Source: Thalassospira sp. MCCC 1A03138
GTDB lineage: Bacteria > Pseudomonadota > Alphaproteobacteria > Rhodospirillales > Thalassospiraceae
DNA length: 64,000 bases
Assembly: GCF_002115785.1 (NCBI RefSeq)
Contig: NZ_JFJY01000014.1
Location: 29,391 to 93,390 of the forward strand
Reading direction: 5' to 3'
Below the pieces are notes generated by a model. It was not told the DNA's origin, did no database searches, and saw only the letters and a program-made list of their open reading frames with translations. Shown piece after piece: positions 52,166 to 61,941 of this stretch; position 1 is the stretch's first letter; every line of letters begins with the position of its first letter. A program made the translations under genes and the position numbers.

Positions 52166-53659
52166 ATGACCGATACACGCTACATTCTGGCGATTGATCA
52201 GGGAACCACCAGTTCGCGCGCCATCGTTTTCGATGCCAATGGTAGATGTGTGGCCGTCGCGCAGCAGGAGTTCCCGCAGCATTTTCCCAATAGCGGCTGG
52301 GTCGAACATGATCCCGAAGACCTTTGGGATACAGTTGTGGCCGTTTGTCGGGAAGCCCTGTCGCGGGTCGATATTGCCAATGTCGCGGCGATTGGCATCA
52401 CCAACCAGCGTGAAACCACGGTGGTCTGGGATCGTAAAACCGGGAAGGCCGTTTATAATGCCATCGTCTGGCAGGATCGCCGTACCGCCGCACTTTGCCA
52501 TGATCTGAAACGGCGCGATCCGGAACTTGAAACGGATGTCAATAATCGAAGCGGGCTTTTGATCGATCCGTATTTCTCGGCAACCAAGGCTGCGTGGATA
52601 CTCGATCATGTTACCGGTGCACGGGCGCTGGCCGAACAGGGTGACCTAGCGTTTGGTACGGTGGACTCATTCCTGCTGTGGCGTTTGACCAGCGGAAAGT
52701 CGCACGCGACGGATGCCACCAATGCCGCACGTACCAATCTTTTCAATATTCGCGACAATGTCTGGGATGACAGGTTGTGCGAAATCTTCCGTGTTCCCAA
52801 GCGCATGTTGCCGGAAGTCAAGGATTGTGCTGCCGATTTCGGAATGGTGGATGCCGATATCTTTGGGCGTGAAATTCCTGTCCTAGGAATGGCAGGCGAC
52901 CAGCAGGCGGCCGCATTCGGTCAGTGCTGCTTTGAGCCAGGCGACATCAAAAGCACCTATGGCACCGGTTGTTTTGTGATTCTCAATACCGGGGATGATG
53001 CTGTGACATCGCAGCATCGTTTGCTGACCACGGTCGGTTATCGTTTGAATGGCAAAACCAGCTATGCCATCGAAGGGGCAATTTTTGTTGCCGGAGCGGC
53101 GGTGCAGTGGCTGCGTGATGGTCTTGGCATCATCAAATCGGCCGCCGAAAGCGAGGGTTTGGCCAAATCGCTTGACGATAATCACGGCGTTTATCTTGTC
53201 CCGGCCTTTACCGGACTTGGTGCGCCTTATTGGGATCCGGATGCGCGCGGTGCCATTTTCGGATTGACCCGTGACACGGGGCCACGTGAATTCGTTCGTG
53301 CCGCACTTGAAAGCGTTTGTTATCAGACCTTTGATCTGTTCGAAGCGATGGCGGCAGACGGTGTTTCGCCCAAGGCCGTTCGGGTTGACGGTGGTATGGT
53401 TGCCAATGACTGGTTGTGTCAGAACCTTTCAGATATTCTCGATATTCCGGTTCAGCGCCCGGTTGTGACGGAAACAACTGCCCTTGGTGCCGCCTATCTT
53501 GCAGGGTTGCAGGCGGGGATTTACCGCGACCTCCGTCATATCGCCGAAAACTGGCATATGGATGCTGAATTCAAACCAGAACTTGAAGCTGGTCGCCGGA
53601 AACATCTTTTGGGCGGCTGGAAGAGCGCGGTCAAGCGAACCATGACAGAGCAGGGCTGA
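52166..53659 (+). CDS. glpK: Glycerol kinase GlpK
   Basis: Phosphorylates glycerol to glycerol-3-phosphate with ATP, trapping it for GlpD. 497 residues, normal length. [14 protein letters not shown] binds phosphate, [30 protein letters not shown] holds the glycerol-contact Arg, and [12 protein letters not shown] plus [17 protein letters not shown] complete the fold. The start has GGGAGGAAA upstream. It is a single-gene unit with its own terminator, set apart from the import operon by 4 kb but sharing the operator motif. Confidence 0.96.
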   Translation: MTDTRYILAIDQGTTSSRAIVFDANGRCVAVAQQEFPQHFPNSGWVEHDPEDLWDTVVAVCREALSRVDIANVAAIGITNQRETTVVWDRKTGKAVYNAIVWQDRRTAALCHDLKRRDPELETDVNNRSGLLIDPYFSATKAAWILDHVTGARALAEQGDLAFGTVDSFLLWRLTSGKSHATDATNAARTNLFNIRDNVWDDRLCEIFRVPKRMLPEVKDCAADFGMVDADIFGREIPVLGMAGDQQAAAFGQCCFEPGDIKSTYGTGCFVILNTGDDAVTSQHRLLTTVGYRLNGKTSYAIEGAIFVAGAAVQWLRDGLGIIKSAAESEGLAKSLDDNHGVYLVPAFTGLGAPYWDPDARGAIFGLTRDTGPREFVRAALESVCYQTFDLFEAMAADGVSPKAVRVDGGMVANDWLCQNLSDILDIPVQRPVVTETTALGAAYLAGLQAGIYRDLRHIAENWHMDAEFKPELEAGRRKHLLGGWKSAVKRTMTEQG

Positions 53660-53723
53660 GTAGTTTCGCTGTTGTCCGGTTGCTTTACAGACTGGTCATC
53701 GCATAAATTGCTTTGTAAGATCG

Positions 53724-53756
53724 GGATGGTACCACGTGGTACCGTCCTTTCTTTTT
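53724..53756 (+). terminator. Rho-independent terminator of glpK
   Basis: GGATGGTACC-ACGT-GGTACCGTCC, a nearly perfect palindrome, is followed by TTTCTTTTT. Confidence 0.9.
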
Positions 53757-53849
53757 GCGGATATTCGTCCGTATTTTCATAGAACTGCTGCTATTGGATA
53801 CAGGGGGGCGACCGTTTGGGGACCGTCACCGGGCGGCCAGGGGGGGGAG

Positions 53850-54791
53850 ATGCTTGATCTGATCGTTGGAAAAGTTGGACCTGTTTTTTTGACGATCCTG
53901 TGTGGTTATCTTTTAACCCGTTTCCGCGTCATCAGCCGCGAAGGCATTCCGTTCCTTGCCCGCCTTGCGATGAATGCCTTTATTCCGGCTATGCTGTTTC
54001 AAACCCTCTCGCAATCCGACATCAGTGCGCATTTCGATTTGCGTTTGTGGGGTAGCTACTATGCGGGCGCACTTCTGAACTTTTTACTGGTGTTTATGGT
54101 TGCGCGGGCGTGGCTTAAGGCGAGAACGGACGAGGCGGCTGTGACCGCCATGGGCGGGGTTTTCTCCAATATTGTGCTGCTCGGTATCCCTCTGGTTCAG
54201 GCGGTATACGGTGAAGAAGGTCTGGTACCGCTTCTGATTATCCTGTCGATCCATCCGCTGACCTTGTTGGGGCTTACGGTGATGATCGTGGAAGGTTCGC
54301 GTTCCGGCGGCGGGCATTGGTTGCCCAATGTCGTTCGCAGTGTCATTCGGGTTTTGCGCAATCCGATTATCATTGCGATTATCCTTGGTGTACTGGCGTC
54401 CCTGATTGATCTTCGATTGCCCGAAATGATTGATGGAACACTCGAACGGTTTCGGACAGCAGGGCCCACAATCGCGTTGCTTCTGGTCGGGGCCGGGCTT
54501 TATGGGCAGTCCGTTCGTGGCAATATGTCCGCAAGCATGCTGTGCACTGTTGCGAAAATGTTTGTGCAGCCGGTTCTTGTGTTCCTGATCGCCCATTTTA
54601 TTTTTGATTTGCAACCGCTGTGGTTGACCATCGTGGTTCTGATTGCGGCTCTTCCTGCGGGGGCGAATGTGGCAATCATTGCTGGTAGCTATAATGTTTG
54701 TATTGATCGGTCTTCCACGACCATTCTGATCACGACGCTGATCAGTGTGATCACTTTGCCGCTTATTGTGCTTTATGCCGGGGCATCATGA
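53850..54791 (+). CDS. AEC family transporter (auxin efflux carrier-like)
   Basis: Membrane protein of 313 residues with about ten helices in two inverted five-helix halves. It opens MLDLIVGKVGPVFLTILCGYLL, has the first-half motif LARLAMNAFIPAMLFQTLS, and the second half has PTIALLLVGAGLYGQ and LPAGANVAIIAGSYN. Bacterial AEC proteins carry malonate, malate or other carboxylates. I start at ATG 53850, directly after a G-rich ribosome site. The upstream frame to 53736 overlaps the glpK terminator. Its end overlaps the convergent gene by 19 bp. Substrate unknown. Confidence 0.82.
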   Translation: MLDLIVGKVGPVFLTILCGYLLTRFRVISREGIPFLARLAMNAFIPAMLFQTLSQSDISAHFDLRLWGSYYAGALLNFLLVFMVARAWLKARTDEAAVTAMGGVFSNIVLLGIPLVQAVYGEEGLVPLLIILSIHPLTLLGLTVMIVEGSRSGGGHWLPNVVRSVIRVLRNPIIIAIILGVLASLIDLRLPEMIDGTLERFRTAGPTIALLLVGAGLYGQSVRGNMSASMLCTVAKMFVQPVLVFLIAHFIFDLQPLWLTIVVLIAALPAGANVAIIAGSYNVCIDRSSTTILITTLISVITLPLIVLYAGAS

Positions 54792-56884
54792 CGGCTGCCT
54801 TCGGCCGAGGACAGGATTTGGTCCATCAAGCTTATTTCTGCTGCGATCCCTTGCATTCGCTGGTCGTGGATGCCTGAGCTTACGGCATCGATGAAGCAGT
54901 CAATGGCGTTGTCGTGCCCTTTGTCAGGGCTTTTAAAAATGCCTTTTCGCATGACAGTGTTGCCATTGATCACAAGCTTCCGCCAATCTTGGATCGTGGC
55001 GGAAAATCCCGGAGCAAGGACCTCAAGAGTTTCCTTTGGCATATTGCGTCGGGCGGCATGCATATAAGAAACTTCGCCTCGTGATCCGTCGGCAAAGTGC
55101 ATGTACCAAACGCTGTCACCGGCCTTGCGATCAATCCAGTCACATGAAAGGCTGATCATTTCAGCACCTGTCAGATAGCCAATCAGATCAATGAAATGAC
55201 TGATTTCTCCGATGGTTCTACCACCTTGATCATGATGGTAAAGCCAGTGATCGGAAGGGAGTGGATTGGGACGTACCTGATAGCGGAATTGCTTTTTGCC
55301 TTTGACTAAATGCTGTTTCAGGCGGGCTGTCATCGGCGCAAAGCGACGATTATGTCCAACCATGAATACCTGTGTTTGGCTCAATCCTGCGGCCTGTTTG
55401 AGTGCGCCGATCTGTTTCGGATGGATGCAAAGCGGCTTCTCCAGCCAGACATGTTTCCCTGCGCCCAAGGCCTTACTGGCGAGGTTAGCATGGCTATCGT
55501 GCCGGGTGGCAATAAACACCGTATTGATATCGTGATTTGACAGAATTTCATCCGGATCGGACGCGGTAGTTATATCCGGCACATGCCGGGAGATGGCCAG
55601 TGCCGAAAGACCTTTGCCCGAGACGACCGCATTCAATGCGACCTTTTTGCGCAGCTTTAATCGAGGGAGCAAAACGCTGTTCATATAATTTCCCGCGCCT
55701 ATCAATCCGATCCGGACCGGCATGACATTCGGCTTGCTGATCTTTTTGACTGGGGCTGGTGGTTGCGATTTGCTATCGGTTCTGTGATATTTAATGACCG
55801 TCGCCATTATGGTCGGGTCATCACCTCCTGATAGAAACTCAGAAGCTTCATGCAGGTTAATCCGATGGGAGATAAGCGAGGCCGGGTCGAGCTTTCCACT
55901 TTCCATCAGGGATAGTGCTGCCGCCATGTTCCGTTTTACCGTCCATCGGACATGGCCGATCGGGTAGTCCTGACCTAGTTGCTCGTAGTTCGTGTCATAA
56001 CGGCCCGGTCCATAGGACCGCACCTGCCGGATGGTAATTTCCTTGCGATACAGGATATTGCGCGGTGCGTTCACGGCAACGTCTCCAACGCAGACAATGA
56101 TGCCACGATCACGGCAGAGCTTTGCGGCCGATTCAATTACGGTGCGCGCTTCTTTGTTATTGTTACTGCAAACAAGCACAGCATCGAACTGGTCAACAGG
56201 GGCGGTGCTGATATCTGCATAGGTATACTTGGCCCCACTTTCTTCTGCTTTTTTTCTGCGCTCCGAAAACGGTTCAATCACGGTCACAATCGCGCCGGCT
56301 GCGATTGTGACTTGAGTGACTATTTGACCGATTAGGCCGCATCCAATCACGGCGACCTTCTGCCCGATCTCAAGTTCTCCTTGGTGGGCGGCATGAAGTC
56401 CGATGGCGTAAAGGGTGGCAAAAGCTGCCGTCTCGTCTGATACAGTGTTGGGGACGGGGCAGGCGAGATTGTGTGCTACAATGTTATATTCTGCATGATT
56501 GGCATGCTCCATACCCGCGCAGGCAACGCGCTGACCTATATCAAAGTCGGTGACATCCGGGGCCATTGCCTCGACAGTTCCGCAATTGGCGTATCCGGTC
56601 GCCATTGGTCTGCCAAGGCGTCCTTTAACGGCATTGAGGGTTGCCTGCGCGCCGTCGCGACGAAACTTTTCAATTGTCAACGCTACCAGATCCGGCCGCT
56701 GCCATGCCTTTCTAATAAGGGACGCTTTGGTTTCGCTAGCTTGCTGTCTTTCCGTACCATTGCTAATGACAGATATCTCTGTGCGAACCAGAATAGTACC
56801 GGGCAATAGGGTGGGAACGGGGCAGTCGGCCACGGCAAGCCGTCTTTCACCGGGAAACCGTAATAATGCCCGCATATCCGTCAT
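54773..56884 (-). CDS. Fusion of zinc-type alcohol dehydrogenase and Gfo/Idh/MocA oxidoreductase
   Basis: Two-domain protein of about 703 residues. Residues 1 to about 365 form a medium-chain dehydrogenase/reductase: MATGYANCGTVEAMAP, DIGQRVACAGMEHANHAEY, and a Rossmann loop VAVIGCGLIGQIV. Residues about 385-703 form a Gfo/Idh/MocA domain: VRIGLIGAGNYMNSVLLPRLK, EKPLCIH (catalytic Lys) and the C-terminal GEISHFIDLIGYLTG. Such fusions occur in surface-polysaccharide clusters, perhaps as sugar-oxidising enzymes, but the reaction is not known. The start is taken at ATG 56884 with CAGGA before it. It is divergent from a glycosyltransferase, and GC appears lower than nearby by eye. Confidence 0.82.
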   Translation of the reverse strand: MTDMRALLRFPGERRLAVADCPVPTLLPGTILVRTEISVISNGTERQQASETKASLIRKAWQRPDLVALTIEKFRRDGAQATLNAVKGRLGRPMATGYANCGTVEAMAPDVTDFDIGQRVACAGMEHANHAEYNIVAHNLACPVPNTVSDETAAFATLYAIGLHAAHQGELEIGQKVAVIGCGLIGQIVTQVTIAAGAIVTVIEPFSERRKKAEESGAKYTYADISTAPVDQFDAVLVCSNNNKEARTVIESAAKLCRDRGIIVCVGDVAVNAPRNILYRKEITIRQVRSYGPGRYDTNYEQLGQDYPIGHVRWTVKRNMAAALSLMESGKLDPASLISHRINLHEASEFLSGGDDPTIMATVIKYHRTDSKSQPPAPVKKISKPNVMPVRIGLIGAGNYMNSVLLPRLKLRKKVALNAVVSGKGLSALAISRHVPDITTASDPDEILSNHDINTVFIATRHDSHANLASKALGAGKHVWLEKPLCIHPKQIGALKQAAGLSQTQVFMVGHNRRFAPMTARLKQHLVKGKKQFRYQVRPNPLPSDHWLYHHDQGGRTIGEISHFIDLIGYLTGAEMISLSCDWIDRKAGDSVWYMHFADGSRGEVSYMHAARRNMPKETLEVLAPGFSATIQDWRKLVINGNTVMRKGIFKSPDKGHDNAIDCFIDAVSSGIHDQRMQGIAAEISLMDQILSSAEGSRHDAPA

Positions 56885-57022
56885 GATATCGTCCTGATGC
56901 ACGTTATGGATGAAATATCGAACAGGAATTAAATCATATCAGTATGTGCAGGTCGATCCGTCATTGACGGGGCTTTGGTAGGCGTTTAGCAAAGCCGATG
57001 TCATAATCACGGAATCCGTCAT

Positions 57023-58189
57023 ATGAAAAAAAATGTCTCGGCTAAGCGCAGTCGCAAACTGCTATTCGTCTGCGGAGAGGATTGGTATTTTGTTTCCCAT
57101 CGGATTGGTTTGGGGCGGGCTGCACTTGTACGTGGCGATGAGGTGATTGTCGCGTGCAATGCGAATGACGCTGCTGTCCAACTGCGGGCCGAGGGTTTCC
57201 GTGTTATCGATGTGCCGATTGCGCGCGGTGGACTTAGCCCTTTGAAATCGCTGAAGACGATCAGGGCGCTTGCATGCCTTATCCGTCGAGAGCAACCGGA
57301 TGTGGTTATCAATGTCGCAATACAATGTGTTGTTTTATCTTGCCTTGCTGGGTTAATGGTTGGCGCGAGGCGCTCGGTAAACATGGTAACCGGGCTCGGT
57401 TTCATGTTCGTTTCAAACGGGACCAAAGCGCGTTTGGTGCGTACTGTGGTTTCGATGTTGTTGCGATTTTATACCAGATTCCCATCCATCCACATCATTG
57501 TTCAGAATTCGGATGATTTTGATCTGATGCGTGAATTTGGCTTCCGCGAGGCGCGCCTTTCTCTCGTGCGTGGTTCCGGTGTGGATATCAGGCAATTCCA
57601 TCCGGGGGAGCAGGATGGAATTGATGGTTTACGCAAAACTGTGATCTTCGTGGCTCGAATGTTGTGGTCCAAGGGATTGGCGGAACTGGTTGATGCCGCG
57701 CGTATCCTCAAATCCAGAGCCCGAGATTACCGAATACTTTTGGTAGGTGATTCTGATCCGGTAAACCCTGACTCTGCCGATACCGAGAGCCTTGTGAAAT
57801 GGCAGAATGACGGTTTGATAGAGTGGCTTGGCAAAAGAAACGATGTTGCTGAATTGCTAAGGCAATCTGATCTGGCTGTTCTGCCATCGTGGCGGGAAGG
57901 ATTGCCGAAGTCTTTGCTTGAGGCCGCTGCGAGCGGTCTGGCGATGGTTGCAACAGATGTTCCAGGCTGTCGTGAAATCGTAAAACAGGAACAGACCGGT
58001 TTGCTGGTAGGGCTGGGTGATGCGGAAGCTTTGGCAGACGCGATTGAGAACCTTATGGAGGATGATGCAAAGCGTCAGAAGTTTGGCCAGAATGCGCGTG
58101 CCATGGTTGAGCAGGAGCTGTGTGATGCAGTGATCATCCGCGAGACCCTTGATGTTATCTCCGGCAAGCCTGGATTAATGCCGCAATGA
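57023..58189 (+). CDS. GT4-type glycosyltransferase
   Basis: GT-B fold glycosyltransferase of 388 residues. The N-terminal acceptor domain starts LLFVCGEDWYFVSHRIGLGRAALVRGDEV and contains VNMVTGLGFMFVS. The C-terminal donor domain has the group 1 motif VLPSWREGLPKSLLEAAASGLAMVATDVPGCREIV (E-x7-E around residues 300-310). This resembles PglA/CapM-type enzymes that add sugars to lipid-linked oligosaccharides. It is divergent from the MDR-Gfo fusion and ends in a terminator. The acceptor and donor are not identified. Confidence 0.88.
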   Translation: MKKNVSAKRSRKLLFVCGEDWYFVSHRIGLGRAALVRGDEVIVACNANDAAVQLRAEGFRVIDVPIARGGLSPLKSLKTIRALACLIRREQPDVVINVAIQCVVLSCLAGLMVGARRSVNMVTGLGFMFVSNGTKARLVRTVVSMLLRFYTRFPSIHIIVQNSDDFDLMREFGFREARLSLVRGSGVDIRQFHPGEQDGIDGLRKTVIFVARMLWSKGLAELVDAARILKSRARDYRILLVGDSDPVNPDSADTESLVKWQNDGLIEWLGKRNDVAELLRQSDLAVLPSWREGLPKSLLEAAASGLAMVATDVPGCREIVKQEQTGLLVGLGDAEALADAIENLMEDDAKRQKFGQNARAMVEQELCDAVIIRETLDVISGKPGLMPQ

Positions 58190-58221
58190 AATTGGAAAAC
58201 TGAGACTATGAAACCAAGATG

Positions 58222-58250
58222 GGCTCCGCATGGCGGGGCCTTTTATTTTC
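58222..58250 (+). terminator. Terminator of the glycosyltransferase gene
   Basis: GGCTCCGC-ATG-GCGGGGCC (one G-U) is followed by TTTTATTTT. Confidence 0.88.
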
Positions 58251-58282
58251 TAAAATTTCCCATTGCGATCGAATTCTAAAAT

Positions 58283-58303
58283 TTGTATACAATATACATG
58301 TAT
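58283..58303. promoter_or_regulatory. Candidate GntR operator of the hydroxyproline operon
   Basis: Two perfect palindromes sit back to back: TTGTATACAA (58283-58292) and ATACATGTAT (58294-58303). FadR-subfamily GntR proteins often bind TGTATACA-type sites. The site lies about 90 bp before the first gene of the cluster, and the GntR regulator is encoded at 61942. Confidence 0.55.
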
Positions 58304-58393
58304 GCAATTGAGGCCTGTAAATATACGGGTTTTGGCGATCAAACGGTCTGACCCGATAGTGGGGCATGCAACCAAATCAGGAGATTACTTTCC

Positions 58394-59290
58394 ATGCAGG
58401 TGAACTGGACTGGCGTATTCCCCGCCGTTGCCACCCAGATGAATGAAGATGGTTCAATCGATTTCGATATGACCGCCCATCAGATCGAAGCCCTTATCAA
58501 GGCCGGTGTTGACGGCCTCGTCATGCTGGGCTCGGTCGGTGAGAACGCAGCCCTTGAGCCGGAAGAAAAAATCGCGGTTCTCAAGCTTGCTGTCGAAGTT
58601 ACCAACGGTCGCATACCGGTTCTGTCGGGCGTTGCCGAAAACTCGACCCAGGCTGCCATTCGCTACGTGCAGAAATGCGAAGAACTTGGCGCTGATGGCC
58701 TGATGCTTCTGCCGGGCATGATCTATACCGCCGATCCGCGCGAAAATATCGAGCATTTCCGTTCGGTTGCAGCCAAGACCAAGCTTCCGATCATGATCTA
58801 TAACAACCCCGGTGCCTATCGCATCGATATCAAGCCAGAAGAATTCAACCAGCTTGCCGATGTGAAGAACCTGGTTGCGATCAAGGAAAGCTCCGGCGAC
58901 CCGCGCCGTATTACCGACATCTATAATGCCTGCGGTGATCGTTTCGTTCTGTTCTGTGGCATGGATGACCTTGTCATGGAAACCCAGGTTCTGGGTGCGG
59001 TTGGCTGGATTTCGGGCTTTACCGATGCTTTCCCGCAGGAATCGGTCGCACTTTGGAAGCTGCTGTCTGAGGGAAAATACAAGAAAGCGCTTGAAATCTA
59101 TCGCTGGTTCACCCCGGTCCTGCATATGGATGTTCATGCCAAGCTTGTTCAATATATCAAACTGGCACAGGAGATGACCGGCGTGGGTAAGGCCCATGTC
59201 CGTGCTCCGCGTCTTCCGCTGGTTGGCGAAGAGATGGAACGCATTCGCTCAACCATCCAGAAAGCCATCGACACACGCCCGAAACTTTAA
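58394..59290 (+). CDS. DapA-superfamily lyase, probable 1-pyrroline-4-hydroxy-2-carboxylate deaminase
   Basis: Class I aldolase-type barrel of 298 residues. Schiff-base Lys164 is in LVAIKESSGDPRR and the catalytic Tyr136 in MIYNNPGAYRID. The phosphate-loop equivalent is GLVMLGSVGENAALEPEEK. True DapA has GTTGE there; GSVGEN with the surrounding genes suggests the hydroxyproline deaminase, which makes alpha-ketoglutarate semialdehyde and ammonia. First gene of the cluster, with AGGAGA upstream. The assignment is mainly from the neighbouring dehydrogenase and epimerase. Confidence 0.82.
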   Translation: MQVNWTGVFPAVATQMNEDGSIDFDMTAHQIEALIKAGVDGLVMLGSVGENAALEPEEKIAVLKLAVEVTNGRIPVLSGVAENSTQAAIRYVQKCEELGADGLMLLPGMIYTADPRENIEHFRSVAAKTKLPIMIYNNPGAYRIDIKPEEFNQLADVKNLVAIKESSGDPRRITDIYNACGDRFVLFCGMDDLVMETQVLGAVGWISGFTDAFPQESVALWKLLSEGKYKKALEIYRWFTPVLHMDVHAKLVQYIKLAQEMTGVGKAHVRAPRLPLVGEEMERIRSTIQKAIDTRPKL

Positions 59291-59370
59291 TTCGGTTTGC
59301 AATCAACGCATTCATCGCATCAGCTTCGTAAGGCGTGATTGCATCTGCGTATGATTTGGTGGCAAGTGGG

Positions 59371-59399
59371 AACTCTCCTGCGATTTTCGCAGGGGAGTT
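59371..59399 (+). other. Intercistronic hairpin in the hydroxyproline operon
   Basis: AACTCTCCTGCGA pairs with TCGCAGGGGAGTT (one G-U) around TTT, in the 177-nt gap after the deaminase gene. Only two T follow the stem, so it is a weak terminator at best. It may attenuate or stabilise the first gene's message. Confidence 0.55.
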
Positions 59400-59467
59400 T
59401 GCTGCCATCTGGCACGAGACGAGAGATCAAGATAAAAGCGCACATCAAAGCAGTCAGGGCCCGGAAC

Positions 59468-60757
59468 ATGCCAAAACCTTCTTCCGCTTCAAAGTCCCCC
59501 TCACAGTCAAATCAGCATGCCGTCGTTGTCGGCTCCGGGATAGTCGGGGTCAATGTCGGTTTGGCTCTTTTGAAGAAGGGCTATGACGTCACCCTTCTGG
59601 ATCGCGGAGAACCGGGGATGGGAGCATCCTTTGGCAATGCTGGGGGGATTGCCGTCACGGAATGCGCGCCTATTGCCATGCCGGGGGTCTGGACAAATGT
59701 GCCAGGCTGGCTGATGGATCCGCTGGGGCCGCTTTCGGTGCGCTGGTCCTATTTGCCCAAAATGATGCCGTGGCTGATCCGTTTTCTGACCGCCAGTTCG
59801 AAAAACCGGGTAGAGCAGATTGCAACCGAATTAGCAGCCATCCTCAACCGCGCCTGGGAAGATTACGATCCGGTGATCGCAGGAGCAGGCCTTTCCGGTG
59901 CGGTGTTTAAAAAAGAAGGCGCTATGGGTGTTTATCGCAGCGAGAAAACACGCCGGGATGCCGAATACGGAATTGATCTTCGCCGTCGTAACGGCGTCAA
60001 AATTCGTGATCTGACCAAGGATGAGGTCATGGATATTGAGCCTGATCTTGCCCCGATCTTCGCCTGCGGCGTGATGGAGGAGGATTGGGGCCGGGTTCTG
60101 GATCCGTTCAGGATTGTTAACGGCCTTTACAAGCATTTTCTGGAACGCGGTGGGAAGTTCCAGAATGCCGAAGTTACCGATTTCGTTTATCGCGATGGTA
60201 AACCGCGTGCCGCGATGACGGCACAAGGCGATCAGATTACTTTTGACAAGGTTGTTATTGCATGCGGAGCATGGTCAAAAACGCTGGCCACGCGACTTGG
60301 TTCATCGGTGCCTCTTGATACCGAACGAGGATATAACACAACGGTCCCTTATAATGGCGTGAAGCTATCGCGCATGATTATTTGTGCCGATGACAGCTTT
60401 GTTCTGACGCCGATGGAAATGGGTATTCGTGTGGGCGGGGCGGTTGAGCTTGGCGGTCTGGTTGCTGCCCCCAATTATGATCGCGCCAAGGCCCTGTTTA
60501 CCAAAGGCAAAGAAGTTCTTCCGAAGCTCAGCGCCGAAGGCGGCACCGAATGGATGGGCTTCCGTCCCTCAATGCCGGATTCCAAGCCGGTGATTTCGGC
60601 AAGTCCCAAACATGAAAATGTCTTCTTCGCATTCGGTCACGGCCATCTTGGCCTGACCATGGCGGCCACCACCGGACGGCTTATTGCTGATCTGGTGAGT
60701 GAAGCGACTGCCCCCATTAACATGACCCCGTATCGTATTGATCGTTTCCAAGGATAA
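59468..60757 (+). CDS. FAD-dependent D-amino acid oxidoreductase, probable D-hydroxyproline dehydrogenase
   Basis: DadA-like flavoenzyme of 429 residues. The FAD loop is AVVVGSGIVGVNVGLALLKKGYDVTLLDRGEPGMGASFGNAGGI. The end FAFGHGHLGLTMAATTGRLIADLV closes the FAD fold. In the hydroxyproline pathway this enzyme oxidises cis-4-hydroxy-D-proline to 1-pyrroline-4-hydroxy-2-carboxylate, feeding the upstream deaminase. I start at 59468 (MPKPSSASK). The upstream frame passes through the hairpin. It lies 11 bp before the epimerase. Oxidation of another D-amino acid cannot be excluded. Confidence 0.85.
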   Translation: MPKPSSASKSPSQSNQHAVVVGSGIVGVNVGLALLKKGYDVTLLDRGEPGMGASFGNAGGIAVTECAPIAMPGVWTNVPGWLMDPLGPLSVRWSYLPKMMPWLIRFLTASSKNRVEQIATELAAILNRAWEDYDPVIAGAGLSGAVFKKEGAMGVYRSEKTRRDAEYGIDLRRRNGVKIRDLTKDEVMDIEPDLAPIFACGVMEEDWGRVLDPFRIVNGLYKHFLERGGKFQNAEVTDFVYRDGKPRAAMTAQGDQITFDKVVIACGAWSKTLATRLGSSVPLDTERGYNTTVPYNGVKLSRMIICADDSFVLTPMEMGIRVGGAVELGGLVAAPNYDRAKALFTKGKEVLPKLSAEGGTEWMGFRPSMPDSKPVISASPKHENVFFAFGHGHLGLTMAATTGRLIADLVSEATAPINMTPYRIDRFQG

Positions 60758-60768
60758 GGCCGCACCAA

Positions 60769-61770
60769 ATGGCAAAACACAGCTTCTTCTGTATTGATGG
60801 ACATACCTGCGGCAATCCGGTGCGTGTGGTTGCGGGCGGCGGACCAAAGCTTGAAGGTGCAAACATGCTCGAAAAGCGGGCGCATTTTCTGGCGGAATAT
60901 GACTGGATCAGGACCGGGTTGATGTTCGAGCCGCGTGGCCATGACATCATGTCGGGCTCGATCCTTTATGAACCGACGCGCGACGATTGTGACGTTGCCA
61001 TCCTGTTTATCGAAACATCCGGCTGCCTGCCGATGTGTGGTCATGGCACGATCGGAACGGTCACCATGGCGATCGAGGAAGGTCTGGTAAAGCCCAAGAC
61101 CCTGGGCGTGCTGCGCCTTGAAACACCGGCCGGTCTTGTGATTGCCGAATATAAACAGGTTGGCGATCACGTGGAATCGGTCAAACTGACCAATGTGCCG
61201 TCCTTCCTTTATAAAACGGATATCGAAGTCGATTGTCCCGATCTTGGCCCGATCAAGGTTGATGTTGCCTATGGTGGAAATTTCTATGCGATTGTCGAAC
61301 CGCAGGAAAACTTCCGCGATATGGCCGATTACACGGTGGGTGATTTTCAGCGTATCAGCCCGGAACTTCGCCGCCGTCTGAACGAGGTCGCCGAGTTCGT
61401 TCATCCTCTTCACCCCGATATCTCGGGCCTGTCGCATATACAGTGGACCGGCAAGCCGACCCAGCCTGACAGCACCCATCGCAATGCGGTGTTTTATGGC
61501 GACAAGGGGATTGATCGATCACCCTGTGGAACCGGCTCATCCGCCCGTCTGGCACAATTGGTCGGCAAGGGGCAATGGGACCCGGCGCATGAGCTGGTCC
61601 ATGAAAGCATTATCGGGTCGCAGTTCCGTGTCACCGTCGTCGAACAGACAAAAGTCGGAGACTATGACGCGGTGGTGCCGGGGATCGAAGGCTGGGCACG
61701 CAAGCATGGCTACAATACGATTTTCATCGATGATCGTGATCCTTACGCGCATGGATTTATCGTGAAATAG
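60769..61770 (+). CDS. 4-hydroxyproline 2-epimerase (Cys/Cys)
   Basis: Proline racemase superfamily enzyme of 333 residues, converting trans-4-hydroxy-L-proline to cis-4-hydroxy-D-proline. The two catalytic cysteines are both present: Cys90 in LPMCGHGTIG and Cys253 in RSPCGTGSSARLA. IDGHTCGNPVRVVAGG near the start also fits the epimerase. It is 11 bp after the D-hydroxyproline dehydrogenase, so the two steps are translated together. The wording is closer to hydroxyproline epimerases than to proline racemase. Substrate specificity is inferred from that and from context. Confidence 0.88.
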   Translation: MAKHSFFCIDGHTCGNPVRVVAGGGPKLEGANMLEKRAHFLAEYDWIRTGLMFEPRGHDIMSGSILYEPTRDDCDVAILFIETSGCLPMCGHGTIGTVTMAIEEGLVKPKTLGVLRLETPAGLVIAEYKQVGDHVESVKLTNVPSFLYKTDIEVDCPDLGPIKVDVAYGGNFYAIVEPQENFRDMADYTVGDFQRISPELRRRLNEVAEFVHPLHPDISGLSHIQWTGKPTQPDSTHRNAVFYGDKGIDRSPCGTGSSARLAQLVGKGQWDPAHELVHESIIGSQFRVTVVEQTKVGDYDAVVPGIEGWARKHGYNTIFIDDRDPYAHGFIVK

Positions 61771-61941
61771 GCGTTTGATCGGGTCCGGTTTCTATTGGCA
61801 AACCCCTGATACCGTAGCAGCATGATTGCAATTGTATTGCGCCTAAACCAACGCATCGGTATGACTAGAAAAAGGGGGCGGTGACGTTTGGGGATATCAA
61901 GCCGGGCCCGATAGAGCACAGGACAGATAAAAAGAGCCAAA

